Of a DNA stretch of 64,000 bases, positions 12,321 to 20,295 are shown piece after piece. The first letter of the stretch is position 1; each line of letters opens with the position of its first letter. The notes under the pieces were generated by a model. The model was not told the DNA's origin, made no database searches, and saw only the letters and a program-made list of their open reading frames with translations. The stretch comes from Nitratireductor thuwali. Lineage in GTDB: Bacteria; Pseudomonadota; Alphaproteobacteria; Rhizobiales; Rhizobiaceae. The stretch lies in the NCBI RefSeq assembly GCF_036621415.1, contig NZ_CP030941.1:1610001-1674000 (forward strand), read 5' to 3'. A program made the position numbers and the translations under genes.

Positions 12321-13595
12321 TTATTGCTTATCGAGACCGTAGACAGAATGCAAAGTCCGCACGGCCAGTTCCGCATAAGCGCCGTCGATCAGGATCGAAA
12401 TCTTGATCTCCGACGTCGTGATCGCCCGGATGTTGATGCCCTTCTCGGCGAGCGCTTTGAACGCCGTCGCCGCGACGCCGGCATGGCTGCGCATGCCGAT
12501 GCCGATGACCGACACCTTGACCATCCCGGCCTCTGACTGAATGGCGTCGAAGCCGACCTGCTCGCGCACCTTGTCCAGCACGCTCAAGGCTTTATCAAGG
12601 TCGCCGGTGGGCACCGTGAAGGTCATGTCCGTGCGCGACCCGTCTTCCGAGATATTCTGCACGATCATGTCGACATTGATGTTGGCTTCCGCCAGCGGCC
12701 CGAAGATGCCCGCCGAAACGCCGGGCCGGTCGGCCAGGCGGCGCAGCGAGACCTGCGCCTCGTCCTTTGCATAGGCGATACCGGTGACGACTTGCTGTTC
12801 CACGATCTCTTCCTCGTCGCAAATGAGCGTTCCGGGCGGGTTGTCGAAATCGCCCATCCCCGGCGCATCCGGATCATCGAGCGACGATCTCACGAACGTC
12901 CGCACCTTGTATACCATGGCAAGCTCGACCGACCGGACCTGCAGCACCTTGGCACCGAGCGAGGCCATCTCCAGCATCTCCTCAAAGGAGATTCTGGCCA
13001 GGCGGCGCGCCTTTGGCTCGATGCGCGGATCCGTCGTGTAGACACCGTCCACGTCCGTATAGATATCGCAGCGGTCGGCCTTCACGGCGGCGGCCATCGC
13101 CACGGCGCTGGTGTCGGAGCCGCCACGGCCCAGCGTCGTGATGCGGTTGTCGGCGGCCAGGCCCTGGAATCCGGTGACCACCGCCACCTGTCCCGTTCCC
13201 ATCCGGCGCACCAGTTCGCTCCCGTCGATTTCGAGGATACGGGCCGCGCCATGCGCATTATCCGTCTGGATTGGCACCTGCCAGCCCTGCCACGACCGGG
13301 CGTCAACCCCGATGGACTGCAGCGCGATGGCCAGGAGGCCCGCAGAAACCTGCTCTCCGGAGGCGACGATGGCGTCATATTCGCGCGCGTCGTAAAAAGG
13401 CGAATTGCCCCCCGACGCCTTCGGCATGTCGCGAACCCAACCGACCAGCTCATTCGTCTTGCCGGCCATGGCGGAGACGACGACGGCCACCTCGTTGCCT
13501 GCGTCGACCTCGCGTTTGACGTGGCGCGCGACATTGTGAATGCGGGCGATGTCGGCGACGGACGTCCCGCCGAATTTCATCACGATGCGCGCCAT
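12321..13595 (-). CDS. lysC: Aspartate kinase
   Basis: Catalyses the first step of the lysine, threonine and methionine pathway, ATP-dependent phosphorylation of aspartate. The 424-residue protein starts MARIVMKFGGTSV, with the conserved KFGGTS kinase motif, and has GRGGSDTSA in the substrate-binding domain. Two C-terminal ACT domains (about 265-415) indicate feedback control by end-product amino acids. The ATG at 13595 was chosen because the kinase motif follows directly, and the 19 upstream codons are unrelated. lysA, which ends the lysine branch, is elsewhere in the window at 49663. Confidence 0.96.
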   Translation of the reverse strand: MARIVMKFGGTSVADIARIHNVARHVKREVDAGNEVAVVVSAMAGKTNELVGWVRDMPKASGGNSPFYDAREYDAIVASGEQVSAGLLAIALQSIGVDARSWQGWQVPIQTDNAHGAARILEIDGSELVRRMGTGQVAVVTGFQGLAADNRITTLGRGGSDTSAVAMAAAVKADRCDIYTDVDGVYTTDPRIEPKARRLARISFEEMLEMASLGAKVLQVRSVELAMVYKVRTFVRSSLDDPDAPGMGDFDNPPGTLICDEEEIVEQQVVTGIAYAKDEAQVSLRRLADRPGVSAGIFGPLAEANINVDMIVQNISEDGSRTDMTFTVPTGDLDKALSVLDKVREQVGFDAIQSEAGMVKVSVIGIGMRSHAGVAATAFKALAEKGINIRAITTSEIKISILIDGAYAELAVRTLHSVYGLDKQ

Positions 13596-13731
13596 GGTCG
13601 CAAGACTGCCTTTGCCTGAAAGTTCCGGCCGCCCGGGGCGGGCGGATTTCACGCGGCCGCAGCGGCGGATTCACGCCACGGCCGCGGTTTCCATAGCCAA
13701 AAGCCGGTATATTCGCAAGCGATGCGCGCGC

Positions 13732-14121
13732 CTATTCCTTCAGCGGCGAGCCGATGGCCCAGCTATGGCCGAACGGGTCGCGCAGTTGCCCGTAGCGGCT
13801 TCCCCAGAACGCGTTCTCCAACGGCATGGTCGCGGTGGCGCCGGCATCGATTGCCCGCTGATACCATTTGTCGGCATCGTCCACCTCCAGGTGAATCGTG
13901 ACGCCGCGCGGCGCGTCCGCCGACATGCCGAATTCGGGGAACAGGTCCCACATCATCAGATCGCTGCCATTGATGCGGATATGGGCGTGCATCAGGCGTT
14001 TGCCGTCTTCCGCCTCGGCCCGGCTCACCTCCTCCGCACCGAACGCCTTCTTGTAAAAATCGATTGCCGCAGCCGCGCCGTCGATGGTGAGACACGGGAT
14101 GATTCCATTCAATTGCTGCAT
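13732..14121 (-). CDS. VOC family protein (PhnB/glyoxalase-like)
   Basis: A 129-residue vicinal oxygen chelate protein of the PhnB-like subgroup. It has paired beta-alpha-beta modules beginning MQQLNGIIPCLTIDGAA. The conserved tail ENAFWGSRYGQLRDPFGHSW is typical of the family. No substrate can be assigned. The ATG at 14121 has a strong GGAGGAG ribosome site. The gene is divergent from the ArsR regulator at 14215, and the palindrome at 14185-14204 lies between them, so it is probably controlled by that regulator. Confidence 0.9.
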   Translation of the reverse strand: MQQLNGIIPCLTIDGAAAAIDFYKKAFGAEEVSRAEAEDGKRLMHAHIRINGSDLMMWDLFPEFGMSADAPRGVTIHLEVDDADKWYQRAIDAGATATMPLENAFWGSRYGQLRDPFGHSWAIGSPLKE

Positions 14122-14184
14122 GGGAAATCTCCTCCTGGGAAAACAACCGCCGCTTGACGTGAGCATGGCATCGGATTAGCTGAT

Positions 14185-14204
14185 ATTCAAGAAATTACTT
14201 GAAT
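14185..14204. promoter_or_regulatory. Probable ArsR-family operator
   Basis: A perfect inverted repeat with arms ATTCAAG and CTTGAAT around a six-base AT-rich centre. It lies 10 bases upstream of the chosen arsR start and 63 bases upstream of the divergent VOC gene. Its size and ATTCAA/TTGAAT ends resemble operators known for ArsR/SmtB repressors. The role is inferred from position and symmetry. Confidence 0.6.
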
Positions 14205-14214
14205 GAGGAGCCGG

Positions 14215-14562
14215 ATGGCGAGACGCTCGGCCGCCCACGATGTTTTCGGCGCGATCGCCGACCCGACGCGCCGGCGTCTTCTTGAGCGCTTGGCCAATAG
14301 GGAACGTTCGGTGAGCGAGCTGGCGGCGGGCACCGGCCTTACGACTTCCGCCATCTCCCTGCATCTGCAGGTGCTCCTGCGCGCCGGTCTGGTAAGCCGG
14401 CGCACTGCCGGCCGCCATCGCTTCTATCGTCTCGACCCTGGGCCGCTGCGCGACGTGGCGGACTGGGCAGCGCAGCTTTCAGCCTTCTGGGCCCACAATC
14501 TCGACCGCCTGCAGCAACTCGCCGAGGAGAAGGATGCTTCAATCAATCGAACTGAGGATTGA
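14215..14562 (+). CDS. ArsR family winged-helix regulator
   Basis: A 115-residue ArsR/SmtB-type DNA-binding protein. The winged helix-turn-helix includes DVFGAIADPTRRRLLERL, the recognition region LTTSAISLHLQVLLRAGLV and the wing RRTAGRHRFYRL. No cysteine metal-binding motif (such as CxC) is visible, so a metal sensor is unlikely. It belongs to the metal-independent group commonly paired with SRPBCC proteins. I chose the second ATG at 14215, since GAGGAG sits four to five bases upstream. An ATG at 14203 lies inside the palindrome and lacks such a site. It overlaps the next gene by 29 bases. Confidence 0.9.
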   Translation: MARRSAAHDVFGAIADPTRRRLLERLANRERSVSELAAGTGLTTSAISLHLQVLLRAGLVSRRTAGRHRFYRLDPGPLRDVADWAAQLSAFWAHNLDRLQQLAEEKDASINRTED

Positions 14563-14950
14563 GCGGCGCATCGGGGCCTCGCTGGCCACCGTATGGGCCT
14601 GCATCACGACGCCCGAGCTGATCGCCCACTGGTTCTTCACGGTGGATTTCAAGCCGGTGGCGGGCCACCGGTTCACGATTACCGGCGCAAGCGTGCCTGG
14701 CTGGCGCGGCTGGACGAATGTCGAGGTTCTGGAACTCGAGCCGCCGCACCGGATGGTCTGGAAATTCGACTGCGTGGATGAGGCGCCGCCATCGCGCGTG
14801 ACCTTTGACCTGACGGAGGAGGACGGAGGGGTGCGACTGGTCCTCACTCATGAAGGCGAAGTTCCCGCAAGAACCCGGCAGTTGCTGAAGGAAGGCTGGT
14901 CGAGCTACCTGCTCCGGCTGTCAAAACTTGCGGCCAAGATCTCGTCTTGA
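14534..14950 (+). CDS. SRPBCC domain-containing protein (AHSA1-like)
   Basis: A 138-residue START/AHSA1-like protein with a hydrophobic ligand cavity fold. Family features are the N-terminal IERRIGASLATVWACITTPELIAHW, the central strand set and the C-terminal helix LLKEGWSSYLLRLSKL. Its ligand is unknown. The reading frame begins inside the end of the arsR gene, so the two are translationally coupled. With the VOC gene on the other side they form a small ArsR-controlled module. Confidence 0.88.
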   Translation: MLQSIELRIERRIGASLATVWACITTPELIAHWFFTVDFKPVAGHRFTITGASVPGWRGWTNVEVLELEPPHRMVWKFDCVDEAPPSRVTFDLTEEDGGVRLVLTHEGEVPARTRQLLKEGWSSYLLRLSKLAAKISS

Positions 14951-15039
14951 CAATCTGCCCGCAGGACCCGACTTCATGACGGCGCGTTGGCGCAAGCCCA
15001 AGCGGCAACCAATGGAAACCAGAAGGGACCGGCGACGCC

Positions 15040-15783
15040 ATGCCCCAGGCACGACAAACATCCATCGACCCGCGCGAGGTCGAGCGTTTTTCGGCGCTGG
15101 CCGCCGAGTGGTGGAACCCCAACGGCAAGTTCCGCCCCTTGCACAGATTCAATCCGGTACGCCTCGCCTATATCCGCGACCATGTCGCCGCGCATTTCGG
15201 CCGCGACCCGCGGGCCGCGAAGCCGTTTAACGGGCTGCGCATCCTGGACATCGGCTGCGGCGGCGGCCTTTTGTGCGAGCCGATGGCCCGGCTCGGCGCG
15301 TCGGTTGTCGGCGCCGACGCGTCGGAGACCAACATAGAAGTGGCCAGGCTCCACGCCGCCGAATGCGGCGTCGACATCGACTACCGCGCGACACCGGCCG
15401 AAACGCTCGCCGACCAGGGCGAGAAATTCGACGTCATCCTCAACATGGAAGTTGTCGAGCATGTCGCCGATGTGGACTATTTCATCGGGAAATGCGGCGA
15501 GATGCTCAAGCCGGGCGGGCTGATGTTCGTCGCCACTATCAACCGCACCACCAAAGCCTGGGGCCTTGCCATCATCGGCGCCGAATATGTGCTGCGCTGG
15601 CTGCCGCGCGGCACGCACCAGTATGAAAAGCTGGTGCGGCCGACCGAATTGGAGAAGGCCCTGGAGAAGGCGGGTCTTTCCATCAAGGAGAGGACCGGCG
15701 TCGTCTACAACCCGCTCGCCGACCGCTGGCAGCGCTCGAAGGACATGGACGTCAACTATATGGTGCTGGCGGAGAAGTCTTAG
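15040..15783 (+). CDS. ubiG: Ubiquinone biosynthesis O-methyltransferase
   Basis: UbiG carries out both O-methylations in ubiquinone synthesis using SAM. The 247-residue protein has the UbiG-specific start [15 protein letters not shown] followed by [12 protein letters not shown] motif I ([11 protein letters not shown]), and the later motifs EVVEHVADV and [12 protein letters not shown]. The start at 15040 gives the expected N terminus. The TAG stop at 15781-15783 is also the first three bases of the intergenic repeat that follows. It converges with the DUF1178 gene. Confidence 0.96.
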   Translation: MPQARQTSIDPREVERFSALAAEWWNPNGKFRPLHRFNPVRLAYIRDHVAAHFGRDPRAAKPFNGLRILDIGCGGGLLCEPMARLGASVVGADASETNIEVARLHAAECGVDIDYRATPAETLADQGEKFDVILNMEVVEHVADVDYFIGKCGEMLKPGGLMFVATINRTTKAWGLAIIGAEYVLRWLPRGTHQYEKLVRPTELEKALEKAGLSIKERTGVVYNPLADRWQRSKDMDVNYMVLAEKS

Positions 15784-15862
15784 AGCGTCCCTTGTTGCCG
15801 GTTTATTCGGCTGTCAGGTGATTCCACCCGACGGCAAAAGCCTCGCGGCATCTCAGGGCTAG
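15781..15862. repeat. Intergenic repeat with GTCAGGTGATTCCACC core (copy C)
   Basis: An approximately 80-base sequence starting TAGAGCGTCC, like the RIME-type repeats, and containing the core GTCAGGTGATTCCACC at about 15813. Related cores occur at 18293-18312 (inverted) and near 42568. It fills the gap between the convergent ubiG and DUF1178 genes and supplies or touches both stop codons. Confidence 0.5.
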
Positions 15863-16284
15863 TTCCGATCCTCTGGAAACACCGGCAGCGGCAGGAAGTC
15901 GACCCCATCATCCACCAGCCCCTTCACGTCCTCGCTCGTCGCCTCGCCATAGATGCCCCGCGGATCGGTCTCGCCGAAATGGATCTTGCGGGCCTCCTCG
16001 GCGAACTTGTCCCCCACGTAATCGGCGTTCTCGCGAACCTTCTCGCTCAGCGCCTTGAGCTTCGCCAGCGCCTTCTTCTGCTCATCGCCCATGGCCAGCG
16101 CCACCTGCGATTTCTTGCGACTGGTGGAAACGGCGGGCGCCATCAGCGCCTTGCGCACGTCGTTGGAGCCGCAATGGGGGCAGGCGATGAGCCCCTTCTC
16201 GTTTTGAGCATCGAAATCCGCGCCATTGCGGAACCAGGCATCGAAAGAATGGTCCTGCGCGCAGGCGAGATCGAAGCGGATCAA
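15859..16284 (-). CDS. DUF1178 family protein
   Basis: A 141-residue conserved alphaproteobacterial protein of unknown function. It begins IRFDLACAQDHSFDAWF and has a zinc-ribbon-like cysteine set: Cys near residue 8 and the CPHCGS motif. These are followed by a helical charged region and the conserved tail VDDGVDFLPLPVFPE. The start is a TTG at 16284 that overlaps the stop of the upstream amidase gene (TTGA), giving translational coupling. Longer frames upstream lie inside that gene and are not credible. Confidence 0.9.
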   Translation of the reverse strand: MIRFDLACAQDHSFDAWFRNGADFDAQNEKGLIACPHCGSNDVRKALMAPAVSTSRKKSQVALAMGDEQKKALAKLKALSEKVRENADYVGDKFAEEARKIHFGETDPRGIYGEATSEDVKGLVDDGVDFLPLPVFPEDRN

Positions 16285-17132
16285 GATGCAGGCTCCGCGT
16301 ATAGCGCACGGGCCAGGTTGAATTCCCGGGCGTTGGCGAGATTGGGAATTTTGCGGCGCGCCGCGCCCGACTGCTCCACATCGATGTCGGCGACGACCAC
16401 GGCCGGCTCGTCGTGCCCCGCTTCCGCCAGCACCTTGCCCCACGGATCGACGATGATCGAATGGCCAAAGGTCTCGCGCCCGTCCTCATGCCGGCCGCCC
16501 TGCGCCGCCGCGATCATATAGGCGCCGTTCTCGATGGCCCGGGCGCGCGTCAGGACGTGCCAATGCGCCTCGCCCGTCTGGCGGGTGAAGGCGGCGGGTG
16601 CCGTCAGCACCTGCGCGCCGGCCATGGCCTGACTGCGGAAAAGCTGCGGAAACCGCAGATCGTAGCAGATCGCAAAGCCGAGGGCGGCGATGGGCAGATC
16701 GGCCACCAGCGTTGCTTCGCCGGGGGCATAGGTGGCCGATTCCCGCCAGCTCTCGCCATTGTCGAGATCGACGTCGAACATGTGGATCTTGTCGTAGGTG
16801 GCGATGCGTTCGCCATCCGGACCGAAGAGGAAGGACCGGTTGGCAACCTTGCCGCCGCCGACGGCGATCGCCGTCGAGCCGATATGCACGAATATCCCAT
16901 GCTCCCGGGCCAGCCGCGCCGCACAGGCCACCACGGGATCATTCGCCTCATCGGTGATGTTCTCGAGAAGGAGCGCCCTGTCCCGCACCAGGAGACCCGT
17001 CATCTCCGGGCTCTGCACGTAGCGTGCGCCCTGCTTTGCCGCTTCGCGGACCAGCCGCTCGAACTCGGCCACATTGGCCGCGACCATCATGCCCGAGCGC
17101 ATCTGAAGGGCTGCTGCGCGGAAGGTCGTCAT
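16281..17132 (-). CDS. Carbon-nitrogen hydrolase family protein (Nit-type amidase)
   Basis: A 283-residue nitrilase-superfamily amidase closest in sequence style to the Nit1/Nit2 (omega-amidase or deaminated-glutathione amidase) branch. The catalytic triad is visible as Glu in QSPEMTG, Lys in YDKIHMFDVD and Cys in AICYDLRFP. It probably hydrolyses a deaminated glutathione or alpha-ketoglutaramate-like substrate. Its placement directly after grxC fits a glutathione link, but that is inference. It overlaps grxC by 4 bases and the DUF1178 gene by 4 bases in one operon. Confidence 0.92.
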   Translation of the reverse strand: MTTFRAAALQMRSGMMVAANVAEFERLVREAAKQGARYVQSPEMTGLLVRDRALLLENITDEANDPVVACAARLAREHGIFVHIGSTAIAVGGGKVANRSFLFGPDGERIATYDKIHMFDVDLDNGESWRESATYAPGEATLVADLPIAALGFAICYDLRFPQLFRSQAMAGAQVLTAPAAFTRQTGEAHWHVLTRARAIENGAYMIAAAQGGRHEDGRETFGHSIIVDPWGKVLAEAGHDEPAVVVADIDVEQSGAARRKIPNLANAREFNLARALYAEPAS

Positions 17133-17410
17133 CGCACGCTTCCGCCAACGCCCTGTTCGGTCAGCAGATCATCGAGCCTGCCGTCCGCCTCCAGCGCGTA
17201 GAGTTCGTCGCAACCGCCCACATGGACATCGCCGATGAATATCTGCGGGAAGGTCGTGCTGCCCTTCGACCGCTGGATCATCTCCTGCCGCAGCTCGGTC
17301 GAGAAGCTGGCATCATGTTCGGTAAGGTCGACGCCTTTGCTTTCAAGCAGGCGTTTGGCGCGGCTGCAATAGCCGCACCCCAACCGGGTGTAGATCGTCA
17401 CATCGGGCAT
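17129..17410 (-). CDS. grxC: Glutaredoxin 3
   Basis: A 93-residue dithiol glutaredoxin using glutathione to reduce disulfides. It has the active site CGYC in YTRLGCGYCSRAK, the conserved cis-proline segment TFPQIFIGD, and the glutathione-binding GGCDEL. I favour the ATG at 17410, giving MPDVTIYTR as in relatives. An ATG six codons upstream at 17428 is also possible. The gene lies between the ComF-like gene and the Nit amidase gene, all in the same direction. Confidence 0.95.
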   Translation of the reverse strand: MPDVTIYTRLGCGYCSRAKRLLESKGVDLTEHDASFSTELRQEMIQRSKGSTTFPQIFIGDVHVGGCDELYALEADGRLDDLLTEQGVGGSVR

Positions 17411-17434
17411 GCGCTTATCCAGATCCATTGACGC

Positions 17435-18211
17435 CTATATAAGCGCGTCGTCGTTTTCGGCAAAGTCCCCCGGAAGGACTCTCGCAAAGGTAATGACATC
17501 GACGGTCAGTGCGCCTGCCCGCTTGAGCGACCGCGCAGCGGCGGCCACCGTGGCCCCGGTGGTATAGACGTCGTCGACCAGCAGCACCCGGCGCGCACGC
17601 ACGATATGGTTGCTTTCGTCCGGCACGAGGAAGGCGCCGCGCACATTGGCCTCCCGCTCCCGCGCGCCGAGCCCCACCTGCTGGCGCGTGCTGCGCTTGC
17701 GCACCAGCGCCGCGCTCGAATATTCGAGGCGCGCCAACCGCGCGAATGCCCGCGCCAGCTCGGCCGACTGGTTGAACCTCCTGGCAAAGAACCGCCGGCG
17801 ATGCAGCGGCACCGGCACCACAACATCGCAGTCTTCGGCAAGCTCCTTTCCGGCCCGCAGCATCCACCGCGCCATCCAGGGCGCCAGGTCCGTGCGGTCG
17901 GCGAATTTCAGCCCCTGCACCAGCCGCCGGGCAACGCCGTCATAGATCACCGCCGAACGCGCCCGGGCGAAGGGCGGCGGGTTGGCGATGGCCTCGGCTG
18001 ACAGGAACCCCTCGCCCATGTCGTGGCTGAAAGGCGTGCCCATGACCGGGCACCAGGGCTGCTCCAGAAATCGTACTTTCGGCCAGCACGAAGCGCAGAG
18101 CGTGCCGGGTCTGGCGGTCAGGTTGCGGCATCCCAGGCAGACCGGCGGGAACAGGAGCCGCGCCGGCGCCGACAGCGCCGCCCGCACCAGCCCGGCTTCG
18201 AGCAATCCCAT
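17435..18211 (-). CDS. ComF family phosphoribosyltransferase-like protein
   Basis: A protein of about 258 residues related to ComF/GntX. An N-terminal double zinc-ribbon (CLGC and CASC, about residues 27-45) precedes a type I phosphoribosyltransferase fold ending in the PRPP-binding motif VLLVDDVYTTGAT. Such proteins are linked to DNA uptake or metabolism in some bacteria, but the function here is unknown. No other competence genes are nearby. The start is uncertain: ATG 18211 gives MGLLEAGLV, and ATG 18250 adds 13 residues. Confidence 0.88.
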   Translation of the reverse strand: MGLLEAGLVRAALSAPARLLFPPVCLGCRNLTARPGTLCASCWPKVRFLEQPWCPVMGTPFSHDMGEGFLSAEAIANPPPFARARSAVIYDGVARRLVQGLKFADRTDLAPWMARWMLRAGKELAEDCDVVVPVPLHRRRFFARRFNQSAELARAFARLARLEYSSAALVRKRSTRQQVGLGAREREANVRGAFLVPDESNHIVRARRVLLVDDVYTTGATVAAAARSLKRAGALTVDVITFARVLPGDFAENDDALI

Positions 18212-18292
18212 CACTTGTCCGCCCCGTCCAATCTCCCATCTTTGCATCATATGCCAAACGTGCGATGGCAGGTACCTCTTTAGCGCTCAGCA

Positions 18293-18312
18293 GTCAGGTG
18301 GAATCACCTGAC
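18293..18312. repeat. Palindromic repeat core (copy D)
   Basis: A perfect inverted repeat with eight-base arms GTCAGGTG and CACCTGAC separated by GAAT. On the minus strand it reads GTCAGGTGATTCCACC, the same core as at 15813 and, with changes, at 42571. It sits between the divergent ComF-like and methyltransferase genes, so a regulatory role is possible, but its recurrence argues for a dispersed repeat. Confidence 0.5.
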
Positions 18313-18399
18313 GCCCGCACGGAAAACAGGAAGGTTGAGTGTCCATTGCGCGTCTGAAGGGGCGCGCACGTCGCTCAAGAATGGAAGCCCGGCGAACAG

Positions 18400-19284
18400 A
18401 TGGTCGCAATATTCGATACCGATCTACTGGCCGCGCGCAAGCGGCGTGCGCTGCGGCTGGGCGACAAGGGCGCCCGCTTTCTGATGCGGCGCGCGGCGGA
18501 GGATTTGTCCGAACGCCTGGCAACCGTCGAACGCCGGTTCGAGGACGCCGCCGCGATCAACTGCCTGACGGACGATGCTGCCCGGGTTCTCCGCGACAGC
18601 GGCAAGGTGGGGCGGCTTCGGCGCGTCGAGATGGATGAAGCGATGCTCGCAGGCGACGGGGGCACGGTGTCGGTTCAGCCGGAAGTTCTGCCGCTGGAGC
18701 CGGAAAGCCTCGACCTCGCTGTCTCGCTCCTCACCCTCCACGAGACCAACGATACCCCCGGCATGCTGGTGCAGATCCGCCGCGCGCTCAGGCCAGACGG
18801 CCTGTTCCTCGGCGCGATGGGCGGGGCCGGCACGCTGCAGGAACTCAGGCAGAGCCTGCTCGAGGCGGAAACTGAAATTTGCGGCGGCGCAGCCCCGCGC
18901 ATAAGCCCCTTCGCCGATCTGCGCGATATCGGCGCGCTCCTGCAGCGCGCCGGATTCGCGCTTCCGGTAACCGACCTCGAAACGCTCACCGTGCGATATG
19001 ACGATATGTTTGCCTTGATCAGGGATTTGCGCGCAATGGGCGCGACCAGTGCCCTTGCCGAGCGCAGCCGCAGGCCCCTGCCCCGCGAGGTTTTCCTGCG
19101 CGCCGCCGCCATCTATGCCCGCCGCTTTGCCGATCCGGACGGGCGTATTCGCGCTACCTTCAACATGGTGTGGATGTCGGGCTGGGCGCCCCATGCATCG
19201 CAGCAGAAGCCGCTCAAGCCGGGCTCGGCGAAAACGTCGCTCAAGCAAGCGCTGTCGGAGAGCGCGGGCAAACCCCGCAGGTAG
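18400..19284 (+). CDS. SAM-dependent methyltransferase (NDUFAF5-like)
   Basis: A 294-residue BioC-like class I methyltransferase. It starts IFDTDLLAARKRRALR, contains LDLAVSLLTLHETNDTPG and ALRPDGLFLGAMGG in the SAM fold, and ends with a C-terminal region including IYARRFADPDGRIRATFNM. These features match the alphaproteobacterial homologues of mitochondrial NDUFAF5, a complex I assembly factor. The SAM glycine motif is weakly conserved. The assignment to complex I assembly is inferred from family resemblance only. It is transcribed divergently from the ComF-like gene. Confidence 0.88.
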   Translation: MVAIFDTDLLAARKRRALRLGDKGARFLMRRAAEDLSERLATVERRFEDAAAINCLTDDAARVLRDSGKVGRLRRVEMDEAMLAGDGGTVSVQPEVLPLEPESLDLAVSLLTLHETNDTPGMLVQIRRALRPDGLFLGAMGGAGTLQELRQSLLEAETEICGGAAPRISPFADLRDIGALLQRAGFALPVTDLETLTVRYDDMFALIRDLRAMGATSALAERSRRPLPREVFLRAAAIYARRFADPDGRIRATFNMVWMSGWAPHASQQKPLKPGSAKTSLKQALSESAGKPRR

Positions 19285-19298
19285 CGCGACCTTGCGCG

Positions 19299-19466
19299 TC
19301 AGCCGCCGGCCTGCTCCAGTTCCTGCGCCGTGGAGGTGTAGCTGTCGGAGACGGCGCTGCCTAGGGCGGTGGCACCGCTGATGATGCCGGCCGACAGAAG
19401 AAGGGCGATCAAAGCATACTCGATCGCCGTCGCGCCATTCTCGTCAGACAGAAATTTCTTCAACAT
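19299..19466 (-). CDS. Flp family type IVb pilin
   Basis: A 55-residue Flp pilin precursor. The prepilin processing region is NGATAIEYALIAL, with the conserved Glu after Ala and a single hydrophobic helix (about residues 14-35). The ATG at 19466 has a good AAGGAG site and gives MLKKFLSDENGATAIEY. The longer frame to 19505 is not needed. No tad/cpa secretion genes are in this window, so this is an isolated pilin gene whose assembly machinery must lie elsewhere, if present. Confidence 0.92.
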   Translation of the reverse strand: MLKKFLSDENGATAIEYALIALLLSAGIISGATALGSAVSDSYTSTAQELEQAGG

Positions 19467-19583
19467 CGCGGCTCTCCTTGCGGGCAGCAGGGAGTTTACG
19501 GTCATTCCGTTAAGAAACCTTAACGGCGCCGGCCGGTGATTTACGAAAGGCGGTTCGGCGTTTCTGTGAAACGGTGAATTGAT

Positions 19584-19898
19584 CTAGCAAGCGCCCGTTC
19601 GCACGCCGTTGGCGCGGATGACGCACACCGCCGAGGCCGTCGGCTGCAGGACGCTGCGGCGCAGGGTGATCGTCTCGCCGCGCCGCTGCGGCAGCGATCC
19701 AGTGGTCGTGCGGTCGATGCCGATGCCTTGCACGACAACGCCGCGCGACTGCCTGTCCGCGATAGGCGTCAGGATGAGCGCCAGCGCAATGCCCGCCGAC
19801 CCGAACAGAAGCGCCAGCCGAAGCGCGCCGACACCCGCACTCGCCATTCGCGAGATCGGGCCGAAACCCGTGGAATGATCTTGATGCTGCAAGTTCAC
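19584..19898 (-). CDS. Small membrane-anchored hypothetical protein
   Basis: A 104-residue protein of unknown function with one hydrophobic segment (about residues 22-46, LRLALLFGSAGIALALILTP). A presumably exported tail follows, with two cysteines (CVIRANG and the C-terminal TGAC). Similar short proteins occur beside Flp pilin genes in Rhizobiales as far as I recall, which supports its being real. The start is a GTG at 19898 with GAGGGG upstream. It lies 117 bases upstream of the pilin gene on the same strand. Confidence 0.7.
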   Translation of the reverse strand: MNLQHQDHSTGFGPISRMASAGVGALRLALLFGSAGIALALILTPIADRQSRGVVVQGIGIDRTTTGSLPQRRGETITLRRSVLQPTASAVCVIRANGVRTGAC

Positions 19899-20027
19899 GC
19901 GCCCCTCCCCTGGCTGGTTCAGCCGCCCCCGAGGCGCCCGACGCGCCGATGCTGAAAATTCTCATGATTGGCTAAAGGAATTGTTAACGGTGACGAACGG
20001 AAGCCGTCTCGGAATTGGCCGCGAGGC

Positions 20028-20295
20028 TTAGGGTCAGGACCTATTAGTGTTGCTTGATTGGTATGAGTCAATTTGCCTGGAGAGGAGGCGCAAGCCTGCA
20101 GGAAACCATCGGGTTTTCAAAGGCTTGCAACGCTCTCTCCAGGCAAATTGGCCATATCCCGAAGGGACGGACGATGGACTTTGAACTGCCGCGTCGAGCC
20201 GATTGGACGGGCCTGAGCCCGCCCGGCGCATCTCTCCTTGCATTTCCGTGTCCATCGTCCGCCAATCAAGTAACATCAATAGGTCCTGACCCTAA
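20028..20295. mobile_element. MITE-like structured element with 34-bp terminal inverted repeats
   Basis: A 268-base non-coding element. Its 34-base ends (20028-20061 and 20262-20295) are inverted repeats matching at 31 of 34 positions and beginning TTAGGGTCAGGACCTATT. Inside are two further perfect inverted repeats. Hairpin 1 spans 20069-20150, with 16-base arms and an inner 8-base pair GCAAGCCT/AGGCTTGC. Hairpin 2 spans 20168-20261, with 12-base arms starting CGGACGATGG. No open frame is plausible within it. No clear target duplication is visible. Its right end provides the mutT stop codon. It resembles a miniature inverted-repeat transposable element, but the parent family is not identified. 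Confidence 0.75.
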
